Of a stretch of DNA of 64,000 nt, positions 27,111 to 36,332 are shown piece by piece. Location of the stretch: assembly GCF_014204945.1 (NCBI RefSeq), contig NZ_JACHMN010000002.1, forward strand, positions 4,053,001 to 4,117,000, written 5' to 3'. Within the stretch, counting starts at the first letter, position 1. Every line of letters starts with the position of its first letter. Under the pieces are notes generated by a model, which saw only the letters and a program-made list of their open reading frames with translations, did no database searches and was not told where the DNA came from. The position numbers were made by a program, and so were the translations under genes. This DNA comes from Allocatelliglobosispora scoriae (GTDB taxonomy: Bacteria; Actinomycetota; Actinomycetes; Mycobacteriales; Micromonosporaceae).

Positions 27111-28148
27111 TTATCTCAGGCCCAGCCGGGCAGCGAGATCCGCGACGTCGGCCTCGTACTCCAGCCACTCGCGGTCGGGGATGAAGCCCAGCTCCTGATT
27201 TACTTTGATCATCGGTTCGTTGATCGCCGCGTTCCAGGTCTGGACCTCGGTGAGGCGCGGTTCGTGTGAGCGCAGCTCGAAGAGCATCAGCGCCTTGATG
27301 GCTCGGCCGACACCGTATCCGCGGTGCCCGGGGACCACGATCGTGTCGTACTGGTCGGCGCGGGACGGGTGCTGTGCCGGGACGACGACCTCGGTGAGGC
27401 CGACGACGTCGCCGGTCGGCTCGTGCACGGCGACCACGATGTAGGGGCGCAGGCCGCGGGCGTGCAGCGTGGCGAGGCTCGCCCGCAGCCGGTCCGGCTC
27501 GTGGGAGCTGGGCTTGAGGTCCAGATCGCCGAGATCGATGTCCTGCACCGAGGCCTTCGCCGAGGCGTAGGCCTCGATCAGGTCCTCCGGCGGGGCGTCC
27601 GGGCAGAACTGCAGCCTATAGCCTGCGGCGACACCGCTGGCGAACTCGCCCAGCGTGAACCAGTCGACCTTGTCGAGCTGCAGCACGCTGCGGATCTCGG
27701 TGAAGGCCCGCACGAATCCGAACGACTCGTAGAACGGCACGGCGTCGGTCTTGCCGGGCACCTCGACACCGAGCGCCGTGAAGCCCTCGGCGTGTGCCGT
27801 GGCCACCACCGTACGCAGCAGCTCGCGACCCAGACCCTGCTTGCGGGCGCTGGGGTGCACGATGATCTCCACGACGCCGATGTCACCCAAAAGGAGCATG
27901 CTGGCCATGCCGAGAATGGGTTCGCCCCGGGTGATGTCTCCCTCGTGCTCCTCTGCAATCCAACTCAGCTTTCGGGCGCCGGGCATGATCACCGACAGGT
28001 ATTCGCGCATTAACGCATCGCGCCACGGAGGATCGTCCGGTAAATCAACCGCCATGCAATCGTTCAGCGTGGCGACCAGAGTGGTGATCTCCCTAGCGGT
28101 CGCGATCCGGGGATCCCATTCGCGAACCATCACCCGTTCAGCTTGCAC
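27111..28148 (-). CDS. Double-domain GNAT N-acetyltransferase, 345 aa
   Basis: Two GNAT folds in tandem, the arrangement of mycothiol synthase-like proteins. The first acetyl-CoA P-loop is VHPSARKQGLGRELL (~res 97-111) and the second VVPGHRGYGVGRAIKALM (~res 275-292). It is not clearly MshD, and the acceptor is unknown. Start choice is weak: GTG 28148, GTG 28133 and ATG 28130 are all in frame, and none has a clear Shine-Dalgarno. Confidence 0.82.
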   Translation of the reverse strand: MQAERVMVREWDPRIATAREITTLVATLNDCMAVDLPDDPPWRDALMREYLSVIMPGARKLSWIAEEHEGDITRGEPILGMASMLLLGDIGVVEIIVHPSARKQGLGRELLRTVVATAHAEGFTALGVEVPGKTDAVPFYESFGFVRAFTEIRSVLQLDKVDWFTLGEFASGVAAGYRLQFCPDAPPEDLIEAYASAKASVQDIDLGDLDLKPSSHEPDRLRASLATLHARGLRPYIVVAVHEPTGDVVGLTEVVVPAQHPSRADQYDTIVVPGHRGYGVGRAIKALMLFELRSHEPRLTEVQTWNAAINEPMIKVNQELGFIPDREWLEYEADVADLAARLGLR

Positions 28149-28207
28149 CGTGCAAGCGTCGGAGGGAAGTGCCTGTTTCTCCAGAGTGTGGAGACCATTA
28201 CTCTGAG

Positions 28208-29209
28208 TTATCCGCGACTCTTCTGCCCGTAGGTGTTCGCGGCGGCGTAAACATCCAGCAAATATTGAGAAACGTTGTTGTAACCGAGGATCGCCGCTTT
28301 CCAGTTGGCGATCACGGTCAAGTCCTTCGCCGAGGCGCAGAGTTGATTCGCGGCGGCGAGCGCGGCGTCGTCGATATCGGACGGATCGATGATCCCGTCA
28401 CCGTCGGCGTCGGTGCCCAGCGCGCGCCAGGTCTTCGGGATGAACTGCATCGGTCCGACCGCGTGATCGAAGGCCCGGTCGTTGTCGAGAGCGCCCGCGT
28501 CGGTATCGGTGATCTTCTTCCGGCCGCCCTTGCCGTCCAGCGGCGGCCCGACGATCGGCGGCAGCGCCCGGCCGTCCGCGCCCAGCGTGGAGGCGCCGGT
28601 ACGGCCGTGGTTGGACTCCACCTTGCCGATGGCGGCCAGCGTGGTCCAGGAGAGCTTGCAGGTCGGCTTGCGCTGGCCGAGGACCCATTCGGCGTACCCG
28701 TAGGCGCGGAGCGCCACCGGGGGGATCTCGACCTTCGTCGCGAGCCGGTCGGCCCACTCGGTCAGGCCGGAGTTGGCCGTGACCGGCGAGGCACTGGCCG
28801 TCGGTGACGACGAGGGCGAGGGGAGGAAGGCCGACTCGCTCGGCGTGGGCTCGATCGTCGTCGTCTCGCTCGCCTGCGCGGCCGGGCGCGGCGTGGCGCT
28901 CGCGGGGACGAGGATCGCGCCGAGCAGGGCGGTGATCCCGACGATGACGACGATCATCGCGCCGCCGACCGCGAGCTGGCCGTGCGGCTTACGGGCGGCC
29001 GTGGCGATCTTGGTCGCGGCGGCCGTCGCCGAGGCGGCGGTCGCACCGACCGCGGACACGCCGGCCGGCCGGATGCGGTGCTTGGCCGGTCCGCCCGGGG
29101 CGGTCGGCGCAGTCGCGGCCGTCGGCTGGGTCGCGGCGGTCGGCGAGGTTTCGGTGGTCGGACTCTCCACGGCGGGCGCGGTCTCGGGCTCGGGGGTAGG
29201 GGCCGTCAC
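28208..29209 (-). CDS. Membrane-anchored lytic transglycosylase (SLT/MltB type), 333 aa
   Basis: A ~75-residue cytoplasmic stretch rich in Thr, Ala and Pro precedes a transmembrane helix at ~80-102 (LAVGGAMIVVIVGITALLGA) and a Ser/Thr-rich linker. The catalytic domain carries TTLAAIGKVESNHGR, where the Glu is the general acid, and AVGPMQFIPKTW. It cleaves peptidoglycan glycan strands to 1,6-anhydro ends. A short DADGDGIIDPSDIDD stretch resembles a calcium-binding loop. GTG 29209 lacks a Shine-Dalgarno; AATACT 7 nt upstream may mark a leaderless start. Confidence 0.87.
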   Translation of the reverse strand: MTAPTPEPETAPAVESPTTETSPTAATQPTAATAPTAPGGPAKHRIRPAGVSAVGATAASATAAATKIATAARKPHGQLAVGGAMIVVIVGITALLGAILVPASATPRPAAQASETTTIEPTPSESAFLPSPSSSPTASASPVTANSGLTEWADRLATKVEIPPVALRAYGYAEWVLGQRKPTCKLSWTTLAAIGKVESNHGRTGASTLGADGRALPPIVGPPLDGKGGRKKITDTDAGALDNDRAFDHAVGPMQFIPKTWRALGTDADGDGIIDPSDIDDAALAAANQLCASAKDLTVIANWKAAILGYNNVSQYLLDVYAAANTYGQKSRG

Positions 29210-29489
29210 GCGATCGAGTATTGCTCAATCGGTGTGATCCTGCGAACCAACATCCGACTGGCTGGCCCCGGAGGTGATCTACATGTGACCATTTGGACCA
29301 CATCGAGGAAGTCCGGGTCATCGTTACGTCACGCAGACAACCAGTTTCGACCTCGATCGTTAGCCGGTTCTTCACCTGTCTTGGCGGGTCAGGACCAAGG
29401 TCTGCGCTTCCTAAGCCGTTTCGGGGATGCAATCTTCCAGGTACATGCGACAGCATGAACCCGCGACTTCCAGGGGGTGGGGGTTAGGC

Positions 29490-32219
29490 GTGACGGCAGG
29501 GATGCGTCTGCCCAGTGGGCTGGTGACGTTCGTCTTCACCGACATCGAGGGCTCAACGCGGTTGGCCCAGATGCTCGGCCGGGACTACCGACCGGTGCTC
29601 AACGAGCACCGGCGATTGTTGCGGGCCGCGTTGGTCGACGGCGGTGGTGCGGAGCTCTTCACGGAGGGCGACTCGTTCTTCTTCGCCTTCGCCGATGCGT
29701 GGCGCGCCGTCGCCGCGTGTGCCGAGGCACAGCGGCTGCTCGCCGCCCACCCGTGGCCCAGCGAGGACGCGCGGCCGCGGGTCCGCATGGGCCTGCACAC
29801 CGGCCACGCACAAGCACACGCCGGGGAGTACGCCAGCGCCGAGGTGCACCGTGCCGCCCGGGTCGCCGAAGCCGCACACGGCGGCCAGGTGCTCCTCTCC
29901 GGCGCCACGGCGGAGCATGCCGCACCCCTGCCCGACGACGCGTGGCTGCTCGACCTCGGCCTGCACCGCCTGCGTGGCTTCGATGGTCGTGAGCGCCTCC
30001 ACCAGCTCGTCGCGCCCGGTCTGGAGCGCCAGTTCCCGCGGCCCCGCACGCTCGGCTCGGCCCCGCACAACCTGCCGGTGCCGGTGACCGGTTTCGTCGG
30101 GCGCGAGCGCGAGACGGCCGAGCTGCACAGCCTGATGTCGCATAACCGGCTCGTCACCGTGGTGGGTGCGGGCGGTGCGGGCAAGACCAGGCTCGCGGTC
30201 CGCCTCGCCGAGACGATCGCCGAGTCCTACTCGGACGGTGTGTGGTTCGTCGATCTCGCCCTGATCGGGATGGAGCTGGCGGCCCAGGGTCCGGTCACCG
30301 ACCCCGGCATGGTCACGCTCGCCGTCATCGACGCCCTCGGCATCCGGCCCGAGCCCGGCCGCCCGGTCATGCAGACCCTGCTCGACCACGCCTCCACCCG
30401 CAAGATCCTGCTCGTCCTCGACACCTGCGACGCCCAACTCGGCGGCGTCACGCCCGTCGTCACCGCGCTGCTCGCCTGCGGCCTGGGTGTCAGCGTGCTC
30501 GCCACGAGCCGTGAGCCGCTCGGCGTCGCGGGTGAGGTGGTCTGGCGCATCCCGCCGCTCGGCCTGCACGCCGCGCCCGGCGATGCCCACTCCGACGCCG
30601 TCTGCCTGCTGCTGGAGCGCACCGCGGCGGCGCGTGGCGGCCGCCCCCTCATGCCGCACGAGGCCCGGCACCTGACCCGGGTGGCGGTCCGCCTGGACGG
30701 CCTGCCGCTCGCGCTGGAGCTCGCCGCGGCCCGGCTGCGGGTCCTGGACGCGAGCGAGCTCGCCGAGCGCCTCGAAGCGGAGCTCGACGGCCGCCAGCCC
30801 GATCCGCTGGGCGCCCTCGACGCCGGCCGCGGTGCCTCCGCCGACGCGATGGACGCCTCCTCGCGGCACGCGACGATGCAGGCGACCGTGATGTGGTCCT
30901 ATCGCACGCTGAGCGCGGAGTCGGCCCGGCTGCTGCGCGCGCTCGCCGTCTTCGCGGGCCCCGTCGACCTCTCCACCGTCGAGTGGCTGATAGCGGGCGA
31001 TCCCCTCGACGCCCTCGCCACCCTCGTCGACAAGTCGCTGATCCAGGCCTCCAGCGGCCCCAACGGCACCACCTATCGGCTGCTCGACCCGATCCGCGCC
31101 TTCGCCGCCCGCCGGCTCGTCACCGACGGGGAGGAGCGCTCGGCGCGGGACCGCCACGTCACCTGGGCACTGCACCGCCTGCAGCGGGTGAGCAGGGGCG
31201 CCGACGGCCGGGCCGTGACGCTCTCGATGTACGCGTTGGACCCGCTCGCCGCCGAGCTGCGGGCCGCCCTGCGCTGGTGTGTCACCGGCGGCAGTGCCCG
31301 AGTCGGTCTGACCATCGCCGCCGGTCTCGACCAGTGGTGGCGCGAGCGCGGCCTGGCCCGTGAGGGACGGCTCTGGCACTTCCGGCTCTACTCCCGACAG
31401 GCGGAGACCGGCGAGCAGATCCCCGACAGCGAGCTCGCCCTGGCCTACTACTCGCACTCGGTGCACTCGTGCGCCGACGGCGAGGTCGCCGAGGAGCTGC
31501 GCTTCGCCAAGCAGGCCGAGACGGCCGCCCGGCGCAGCGGCGACAACGGCACGATGGCCCGGGTGCTCGCGGGGCAGGCCGGTCCGCTGGTCTCGATCGG
31601 CAAGGCCGCCGAGGCCGAGTCGCTCTGCCGGACCCTGCTGACCTGGGCCGCCGCGCACAACGTGATGGCCGACGCGCTCTTCGCCGTCTACAACCTCGCC
31701 GAGCTGCTCTGGCTGCGCGGTGCCTATGACGAGGCGGCGGAGCTGCTCGCCAACGCGCGTCCGACGGAGGCGTTGCGGCCGGCGGAGCGGGGTCGGCGTA
31801 CGGTCGACCTGCTCCTGGGCATGGTGGCGCTCGGGCGGCGGGATGTCGTCGCGGCGCACGACCACCTGTCGGTCGCCCTGCGCTCGCGGATGTCCTACGG
31901 CTTCCACTCGCGCGCCTGTGTCGCCGTCAACGCCATGGCGGTGCGCTGCCTCATCGGCGGCGATGCGCTGATCGCGGCGAAGCTCTTCGGCGCGGCGGCG
32001 GCCGCCAAGGCACGGCTCTGCCGCGGTTCCGGCCTCTTCGGCTCCTACTGGGCCGAGCAGCAGGACGCGATCAGGGCCGCGCTCGGCGACGCGGTCTTCG
32101 ACGAGGCCTGGGCGCAGGGGTCGGTGATGTCGCTGGACGAGGCGGCGGCGCTGGCGCTCACGGTGGAGCACCCTGATCTCGCCGCCGACTCGGCCCGGTT
32201 CAGCGCGCTGAAGAAGTAG
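29490..32219 (+). CDS. Cyclase-homology / NB-ARC STAND ATPase, 909 aa
   Basis: Residues ~5-165 form a class III nucleotide cyclase homology domain: FVFTDIEGST and ELFTEGDSFFF keep both metal Asp positions, but the transition-state Asn is replaced (EVHRAARV instead of VNxAAR). Then VPVTGFVGRERE opens the NB-ARC region, with Walker A GAGGAGKT (K232) and LLVLDTCDAQ as Walker B. The C-terminal third is helical with TPR-like repeats. No DNA-binding domain is visible, unlike many AfsR/LuxR relatives. GTG 29490 follows a G-rich stretch. Its last 20 bases overlap the convergent phospholipase gene. Confidence 0.82.
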   Translation: MTAGMRLPSGLVTFVFTDIEGSTRLAQMLGRDYRPVLNEHRRLLRAALVDGGGAELFTEGDSFFFAFADAWRAVAACAEAQRLLAAHPWPSEDARPRVRMGLHTGHAQAHAGEYASAEVHRAARVAEAAHGGQVLLSGATAEHAAPLPDDAWLLDLGLHRLRGFDGRERLHQLVAPGLERQFPRPRTLGSAPHNLPVPVTGFVGRERETAELHSLMSHNRLVTVVGAGGAGKTRLAVRLAETIAESYSDGVWFVDLALIGMELAAQGPVTDPGMVTLAVIDALGIRPEPGRPVMQTLLDHASTRKILLVLDTCDAQLGGVTPVVTALLACGLGVSVLATSREPLGVAGEVVWRIPPLGLHAAPGDAHSDAVCLLLERTAAARGGRPLMPHEARHLTRVAVRLDGLPLALELAAARLRVLDASELAERLEAELDGRQPDPLGALDAGRGASADAMDASSRHATMQATVMWSYRTLSAESARLLRALAVFAGPVDLSTVEWLIAGDPLDALATLVDKSLIQASSGPNGTTYRLLDPIRAFAARRLVTDGEERSARDRHVTWALHRLQRVSRGADGRAVTLSMYALDPLAAELRAALRWCVTGGSARVGLTIAAGLDQWWRERGLAREGRLWHFRLYSRQAETGEQIPDSELALAYYSHSVHSCADGEVAEELRFAKQAETAARRSGDNGTMARVLAGQAGPLVSIGKAAEAESLCRTLLTWAAAHNVMADALFAVYNLAELLWLRGAYDEAAELLANARPTEALRPAERGRRTVDLLLGMVALGRRDVVAAHDHLSVALRSRMSYGFHSRACVAVNAMAVRCLIGGDALIAAKLFGAAAAAKARLCRGSGLFGSYWAEQQDAIRAALGDAVFDEAWAQGSVMSLDEAAALALTVEHPDLAADSARFSALKK

Positions 32220-32724
32220 CCGGCAGCAGCTTCGCGGCCCGGTCGATGTCGGCGGGGGTGACCGAGGCGAGCGAGCCGAAGTTCTTGACCGCCTGGTAAT
32301 AGGTCCAGGCGAGGCTGGTGCAGGCCGGCCGGACGAAGGCGTTGTAGGTCGAGCACTTGCGCTTGAGATCCTCGTAGAAGGCGCTGTCGATGCGGGCCTT
32401 GTTGGCGGGGAAGATCCCCAGCTCCTTGTGGTTGCGGTAACCGAAGTCGTGCCGCGCGCAGGAGAGCTTGAAGTCGAAGCCGAGCGGGTTGTCCGGCGAG
32501 GTGGAGCAGAGGTCGGTCGACCAGTTGAAGGCGTATGCGGCCCACGCGCCCTGGTTGTTGCGCGCGCTCAGCCAGGAGTTGTAGCTCGCGGCGCTGGTCT
32601 GGGTCCAGCTGGAGAGCACGGCGGGCTTGTCGGCGGGGACGGCGGCGGCGGCGGGCGCGGCCAGGGCCGCGACGAAGAGCGCGGCCAGGGGAAGGGCGAG
32701 CAGCACGGAGCGGGTGCGGGTCAT
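32200..32724 (-). CDS. Secreted prokaryotic phospholipase A2, 174 aa
   Basis: A Sec signal peptide at 1-27 ends at AAPAAAA, so the mature enzyme is exported. The catalytic dyad motif is SCARHDFGYRNH, and four cysteines (LCSTS, LSCARH, KCSTY, PACTS) can form the two disulfides known from the Streptomyces enzyme. Length matches that family. It releases the sn-2 fatty acid from phospholipids with Ca2+. Its 3' end overlaps the cyclase/NB-ARC gene by 20 bases in convergent orientation, so there is no room for a separate terminator. Confidence 0.9.
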   Translation of the reverse strand: MTRTRSVLLALPLAALFVAALAAPAAAAVPADKPAVLSSWTQTSAASYNSWLSARNNQGAWAAYAFNWSTDLCSTSPDNPLGFDFKLSCARHDFGYRNHKELGIFPANKARIDSAFYEDLKRKCSTYNAFVRPACTSLAWTYYQAVKNFGSLASVTPADIDRAAKLLPATSSAR

Positions 32725-32800
32725 CGCGTCACCTCAGGATCTAGGGGGTACGCCAGAGTGTCCGGGCCGATGCCGCCGAGGCTGTAGAGGTGCGCACACG

Positions 32801-32840
32801 ATTTCGCGGGGACCGCACGAAACGGCGATCCCCGCGAAAT
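32801..32840 (-). terminator. Hairpin downstream of korB
   Basis: ATTTCGCGGGGA at 32801-32812 pairs with TCCCCGCGAAAT at 32829-32840 around a 16-nt loop. It lies 20 nt past the korB stop on the minus strand, between it and the phospholipase start at 32724. There is no clean U-tract after it, so termination strength is uncertain. Confidence 0.6.
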
Positions 32841-32859
32841 GATGATAAATATAAATCTA

Positions 32860-33900
32860 TTAGATAATCGTCCAGGTGTCGCCCGCGTTGAGCAGCGAGG
32901 TGAGCTGCTCCTCCTGGGTGGTGCTGGCGGCCTTGGCCTTGGCGCCGTCGACCTGGGCGCGGACCACGTCGTCATAGGTGTCCTTGACGACGCTGCGGAA
33001 GACGCCGATCGGGGTGTTGCGCAGCGTCAGCCCCGGCAGCCGGGAGAGTGCGAACGCGTAGGCCGGCTCCTGCACCGTCGCGTCGTGCACCACGATCTCG
33101 TCGGGCGTGACCGAGGAGGTCGCCCGGACCTCCAGGCCGAAGGCGCCGGGCGGGTGCACGACGCACCATTCCCGGTCCTTGCCGAAGGTGATCGGCTGCC
33201 CGTGCTCCAGATTGATCAGGTAATCGTCCCTGGTCTCGGAGTCCTTCAGCACCTCGAACGCGCCATCGTTGAAGATGTTGCAGTTCTGGTAGATCTCGAC
33301 GAAGGCCGAACCGTTGTGCTCCGCCGCCGCCCGCAGCACCGACTGGAGGTGCTTGCGGTCGGAGTCGATCGTGCGGGCCACGAAGGTCGCCTCGGCGCCG
33401 AGCGCCAGCGAGATCGGGTTGAAGGGCGCGTCGGCCGAGCCCATCGGGGTGGACTTCGTGATCTTGCCCACCTCGGAGGTGGGGGAGTACTGCCCCTTGG
33501 TCAAGCCGTAGATCCGGTTGTTGAAGAGCAGGATCTTCAGGTTGACGTTGCGGCGCAGCGCGTGGATCAGGTGGTTGCCGCCGATCGAGAGCGCGTCGCC
33601 GTCGCCCGTCACCACCCAGACGTTGAGGTCGGGGCGGCTCACCGACAGGCCGGTCGCGATCGCCGGCGCGCGGCCGTGGATCGAGTGCATGCCGTAGGTG
33701 TTGAGGTAGTAGGGGAAGCGCGACGAGCAGCCGATGCCGGACACGAAGACGATCCGCTCGCGCGGGATGCCCAGCTCCGGCAGGAAGCTCTGCATCGCGG
33801 CGAGGATGGCGTAGTCACCACACCCCGGGCACCAGCGCACCTCCTGATCGGACTTGAAGTCCTTCATGGTCAGCGCAACGGGAACGGCTGTGTCAGACAT
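32860..33900 (-). CDS. korB: 2-oxoacid:ferredoxin oxidoreductase beta subunit (KorB), 346 aa
   Basis: TPP- and cluster-binding subunit of 2-oxoglutarate (2-oxoacid) ferredoxin oxidoreductase. WCPGCGDYAIL near residue 34 has the CxxC cluster ligands. TGDGDALSIGGNHLIHALRR and LLFNNRIYGLTKGQ bind TPP-Mg. It oxidatively decarboxylates 2-oxoglutarate to succinyl-CoA and reduces ferredoxin. It overlaps the end of korA by 8 nt. Its stop is TAA, with an in-frame TAG right behind it. Confidence 0.93.
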   Translation of the reverse strand: MSDTAVPVALTMKDFKSDQEVRWCPGCGDYAILAAMQSFLPELGIPRERIVFVSGIGCSSRFPYYLNTYGMHSIHGRAPAIATGLSVSRPDLNVWVVTGDGDALSIGGNHLIHALRRNVNLKILLFNNRIYGLTKGQYSPTSEVGKITKSTPMGSADAPFNPISLALGAEATFVARTIDSDRKHLQSVLRAAAEHNGSAFVEIYQNCNIFNDGAFEVLKDSETRDDYLINLEHGQPITFGKDREWCVVHPPGAFGLEVRATSSVTPDEIVVHDATVQEPAYAFALSRLPGLTLRNTPIGVFRSVVKDTYDDVVRAQVDGAKAKAASTTQEEQLTSLLNAGDTWTII

Positions 33901-35740
33901 TCTTCACGACCTCTTCCAGCATCGTGGCGAGCTCCGACGAGGTGAAGGGGAGCCCGCGTACCTGGTTGTAGGGGATGACATCGACGAGGTAGCGGCCGCG
34001 GAGGAGCTGGGCCAGCTGGCCGAGGTTCATCTCGGGGACCACGACGCGGTCGTAGCTGCGCAGCACGGCTCCCAGATTGGCGGGGAGCGGGTTCAGGTGG
34101 CGCAGGTGCGCCTGGGCGATCTTGTGTCCCGACTGGCGCAGCGCACGGGACGCGGCACCGATCGGGCCGTAGGTCGAACCCCAGCCCAGGACGAGTACGC
34201 GAGCCTCGCCCGACGGGTCCTCGATCTCGATGTCGGGCACCGGGATGCCCTCGATCCGCGCCGCCCGGGTGCGGACCATGAAGTCGTGGTTGGCCGGGTC
34301 GTAGGAGATGTCGCCGGTCTTGTCGGCCTTCTCCAGACCGCCGATCCGGTGCTCCAGACCAGGGGTGCCGGGGACGGCCCAGGGGCGGGCCATCGTCTCC
34401 GGGTCCCGCAGATAGGGCAGGAACTTGCCGCCCTCCGCGTTGGGCTCGGTGGCGAACGTCACCTGCAGGTCGGGCAGATCGTCGACCTCCGGCAGCAGCC
34501 ACGGCTCGGAGCCGTTGGCGATGTAGCCGTCGGAGAGGAGCAGCACCGGCGTGCGGTAGGTGATGGCGATCCGGCAGGCCTCGATCGCGGCGAAGAAGCA
34601 GTCCGACGGCGACCGGGGCGCGATCACCGCGACGGGCGCCTCGCCGTGCCGGCCGTGCAGGGCCATGTTGAGGTCGGCCTGCTCGGTTTTGGTCGGCAGA
34701 CCCGTCGAGGGGCCGGCCCGCTGCACGTCGACGATGACGAGCGGCAGCTCCAGCGCCACGCCGAGCGAGATCGTCTCGCTCTTGAGCGCCACGCCCGGTC
34801 CGCTGGTGCTCGTCACGCCGAGCGCACCGCCGTAGGAGGCGCCGAGCGCGATGCCGACCGCGGCGATCTCGTCCTCGGCCTGGATCGTCGTCACGCCGAA
34901 CTTCTTGTGCTTGCTCAGCTCGTGCAGGATGTCCGAGGCCGGAGTGATCGGGTAGGCGCCGAGGACCACCGGCAGCTTCGCCCGGACACCGGCCGCGACC
35001 AGCCCGAGGGCGAGCGCGGTGTTGCCGGTGATGTTGCGGTAGTTGCCCGGCTTCATCTTGGCCGGCTTGACCTCGTAGCGGACCGCGAAGCCCTCCGTCG
35101 TCTCGCCGAACGACCAGCCGGCCTCGAAGGCGGCGATGTTGGCGGCGACGAGCTCGGGGCGGGCGGCGAACTTCTTGCGCAGGAACTCCAGGGTGGAGCC
35201 GTGCGGACGCGAGTAGAGCCAGCTCAGCAGGCCCAGCGCGAACATGTTCTTGGCCCGCTCGGCGTCCTTCTTGCTGACCGGGTGCTCCGAGAGGGCGCCG
35301 ACGGTCATGCTCGTCAGCCCGACCGGGTGCACCGAGTAGGCATCCAGGGATCCGTCATCGAGCGGCGAGACCGCGTAGCCGACCTTGACCAGGTTGCGCT
35401 TGGTGAACTCGTCGGTGTTGACGATGATCGTCGCGCCCCGCGGCAGGTCGTCGATGTTGGCCTTCAGCGCCGCCGGGTTCATCGCCACCAGGACGTTGGG
35501 CGCGTCGCCCGGCGTCAGGATGTCGAAGTCGGCGAAGTGCACCTGAAAACTGGAGACTCCGGGAAGGGTGCCCGCGGGTGCGCGGATCTCGGCCGGGAAG
35601 TTCGGCAACGTCGAGATGTCGTTGCCGAGCTGCGCCGTTTCCGAGGTGAACCGATCGCCGGTGAGCTGCATGCCGTCGCCCGAGTCACCCGCAAACCGAA
35701 TGACCACGCGATCGAGCTGCTGTATCTCCTTGGCCACCAT
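33893..35740 (-). CDS. korA: 2-oxoacid:ferredoxin oxidoreductase alpha subunit with fused gamma domain (KorA), 615 aa
   Basis: The N-terminal ~190 residues are the gamma domain (RFAGDSGDGMQLTGDRFTSE), and the rest is the alpha/PP-domain part (ITPASDILHELSK, VTSTSGPGVALKSE, AGPSTGLPTKTEQADL). This gamma-alpha fusion is the actinobacterial Kor arrangement. GGAGGT precedes the ATG at 35740. With korB it forms a two-gene operon, divergent from an orphan nuoA across 118 nt. A companion ferredoxin gene is not in the window. Confidence 0.93.
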   Translation of the reverse strand: MVAKEIQQLDRVVIRFAGDSGDGMQLTGDRFTSETAQLGNDISTLPNFPAEIRAPAGTLPGVSSFQVHFADFDILTPGDAPNVLVAMNPAALKANIDDLPRGATIIVNTDEFTKRNLVKVGYAVSPLDDGSLDAYSVHPVGLTSMTVGALSEHPVSKKDAERAKNMFALGLLSWLYSRPHGSTLEFLRKKFAARPELVAANIAAFEAGWSFGETTEGFAVRYEVKPAKMKPGNYRNITGNTALALGLVAAGVRAKLPVVLGAYPITPASDILHELSKHKKFGVTTIQAEDEIAAVGIALGASYGGALGVTSTSGPGVALKSETISLGVALELPLVIVDVQRAGPSTGLPTKTEQADLNMALHGRHGEAPVAVIAPRSPSDCFFAAIEACRIAITYRTPVLLLSDGYIANGSEPWLLPEVDDLPDLQVTFATEPNAEGGKFLPYLRDPETMARPWAVPGTPGLEHRIGGLEKADKTGDISYDPANHDFMVRTRAARIEGIPVPDIEIEDPSGEARVLVLGWGSTYGPIGAASRALRQSGHKIAQAHLRHLNPLPANLGAVLRSYDRVVVPEMNLGQLAQLLRGRYLVDVIPYNQVRGLPFTSSELATMLEEVVKNV

Positions 35741-35858
35741 CTACCTCCAAGCACGCCTATTAACGTGTCCGTCATGAAAAGCCTACGTCGTCACCATGAA
35801 GATCGATGACCCCAGGTGCGCCTGTCCCACCGTGCGGATCAAGGCATAGTCTGAGGCC

Positions 35859-36230
35859 GTGGACGGTTATCTCAGCACCTATGCCACCCTGGGTCTACTG
35901 CTGCTGGCGACGGGCCTTGTCTTCGTCGGTGCTTTCGGTGCCAACCGCCTGCTGCGACCTTCCTCCCCGGCGAGCCCGGCGGGCAAGTTCGAGACCTACG
36001 AGTGCGGCCTAGACCCTGTTGGGGGCGGCTGGGCACAGGTGCATATCCGTTATTACCTCTACGCATATCTCTACCTCCTCTTCGCGGTCGAGGCGGCGTT
36101 TCTCTTCCCGTGGGCAGTCGTCTATCTCGAGCAGGGCTCGACCACGGTGGTCGAAATGGCAATATTTGTCGGAGTCCTCGCGCTGGGTCTTCTCTATGCC
36201 TGGCGGAAAAAGGCTCTCACCTGGAGTTGA
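35859..36230 (+). CDS. nuoA: NADH-quinone oxidoreductase subunit A (orphan NuoA), 123 aa
   Basis: Three-helix membrane subunit of complex I. The conserved loop KFETYECGLDPVG (residues ~43-55) holds the key Cys and Glu. The third helix ends AWRKKALTWS. No nuoB or other nuo gene follows; the next gene encodes a DivIVA-domain protein. TAGTCT at 35847-35852 lies 6 nt before the GTG, so it should be translated from a leaderless mRNA. A single nuoA beside korAB hints at a ferredoxin-linked complex I variant or a spare subunit (inference). Confidence 0.9.
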   Translation: MDGYLSTYATLGLLLLATGLVFVGAFGANRLLRPSSPASPAGKFETYECGLDPVGGGWAQVHIRYYLYAYLYLLFAVEAAFLFPWAVVYLEQGSTTVVEMAIFVGVLALGLLYAWRKKALTWS

Positions 36231-36332
36231 GCGGATTCGCCGAGCGCTGATCCGAGACGGATTAAGCGGGCCTTAGGCCTGATTTATCCTCGCTACTTTG
36301 CCAGCGCGGTTAATTCTGCCAGGATCGACATC

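Noticed and set aside
29553-32171. 872-residue open frame antisense to the cyclase/NB-ARC gene
   Set aside because: Its composition (runs of Gly, Arg, Glu, His) is that of a shadow frame in high-GC DNA. The plus strand holds a protein with clear domains, and no family motif is visible in the antisense frame.
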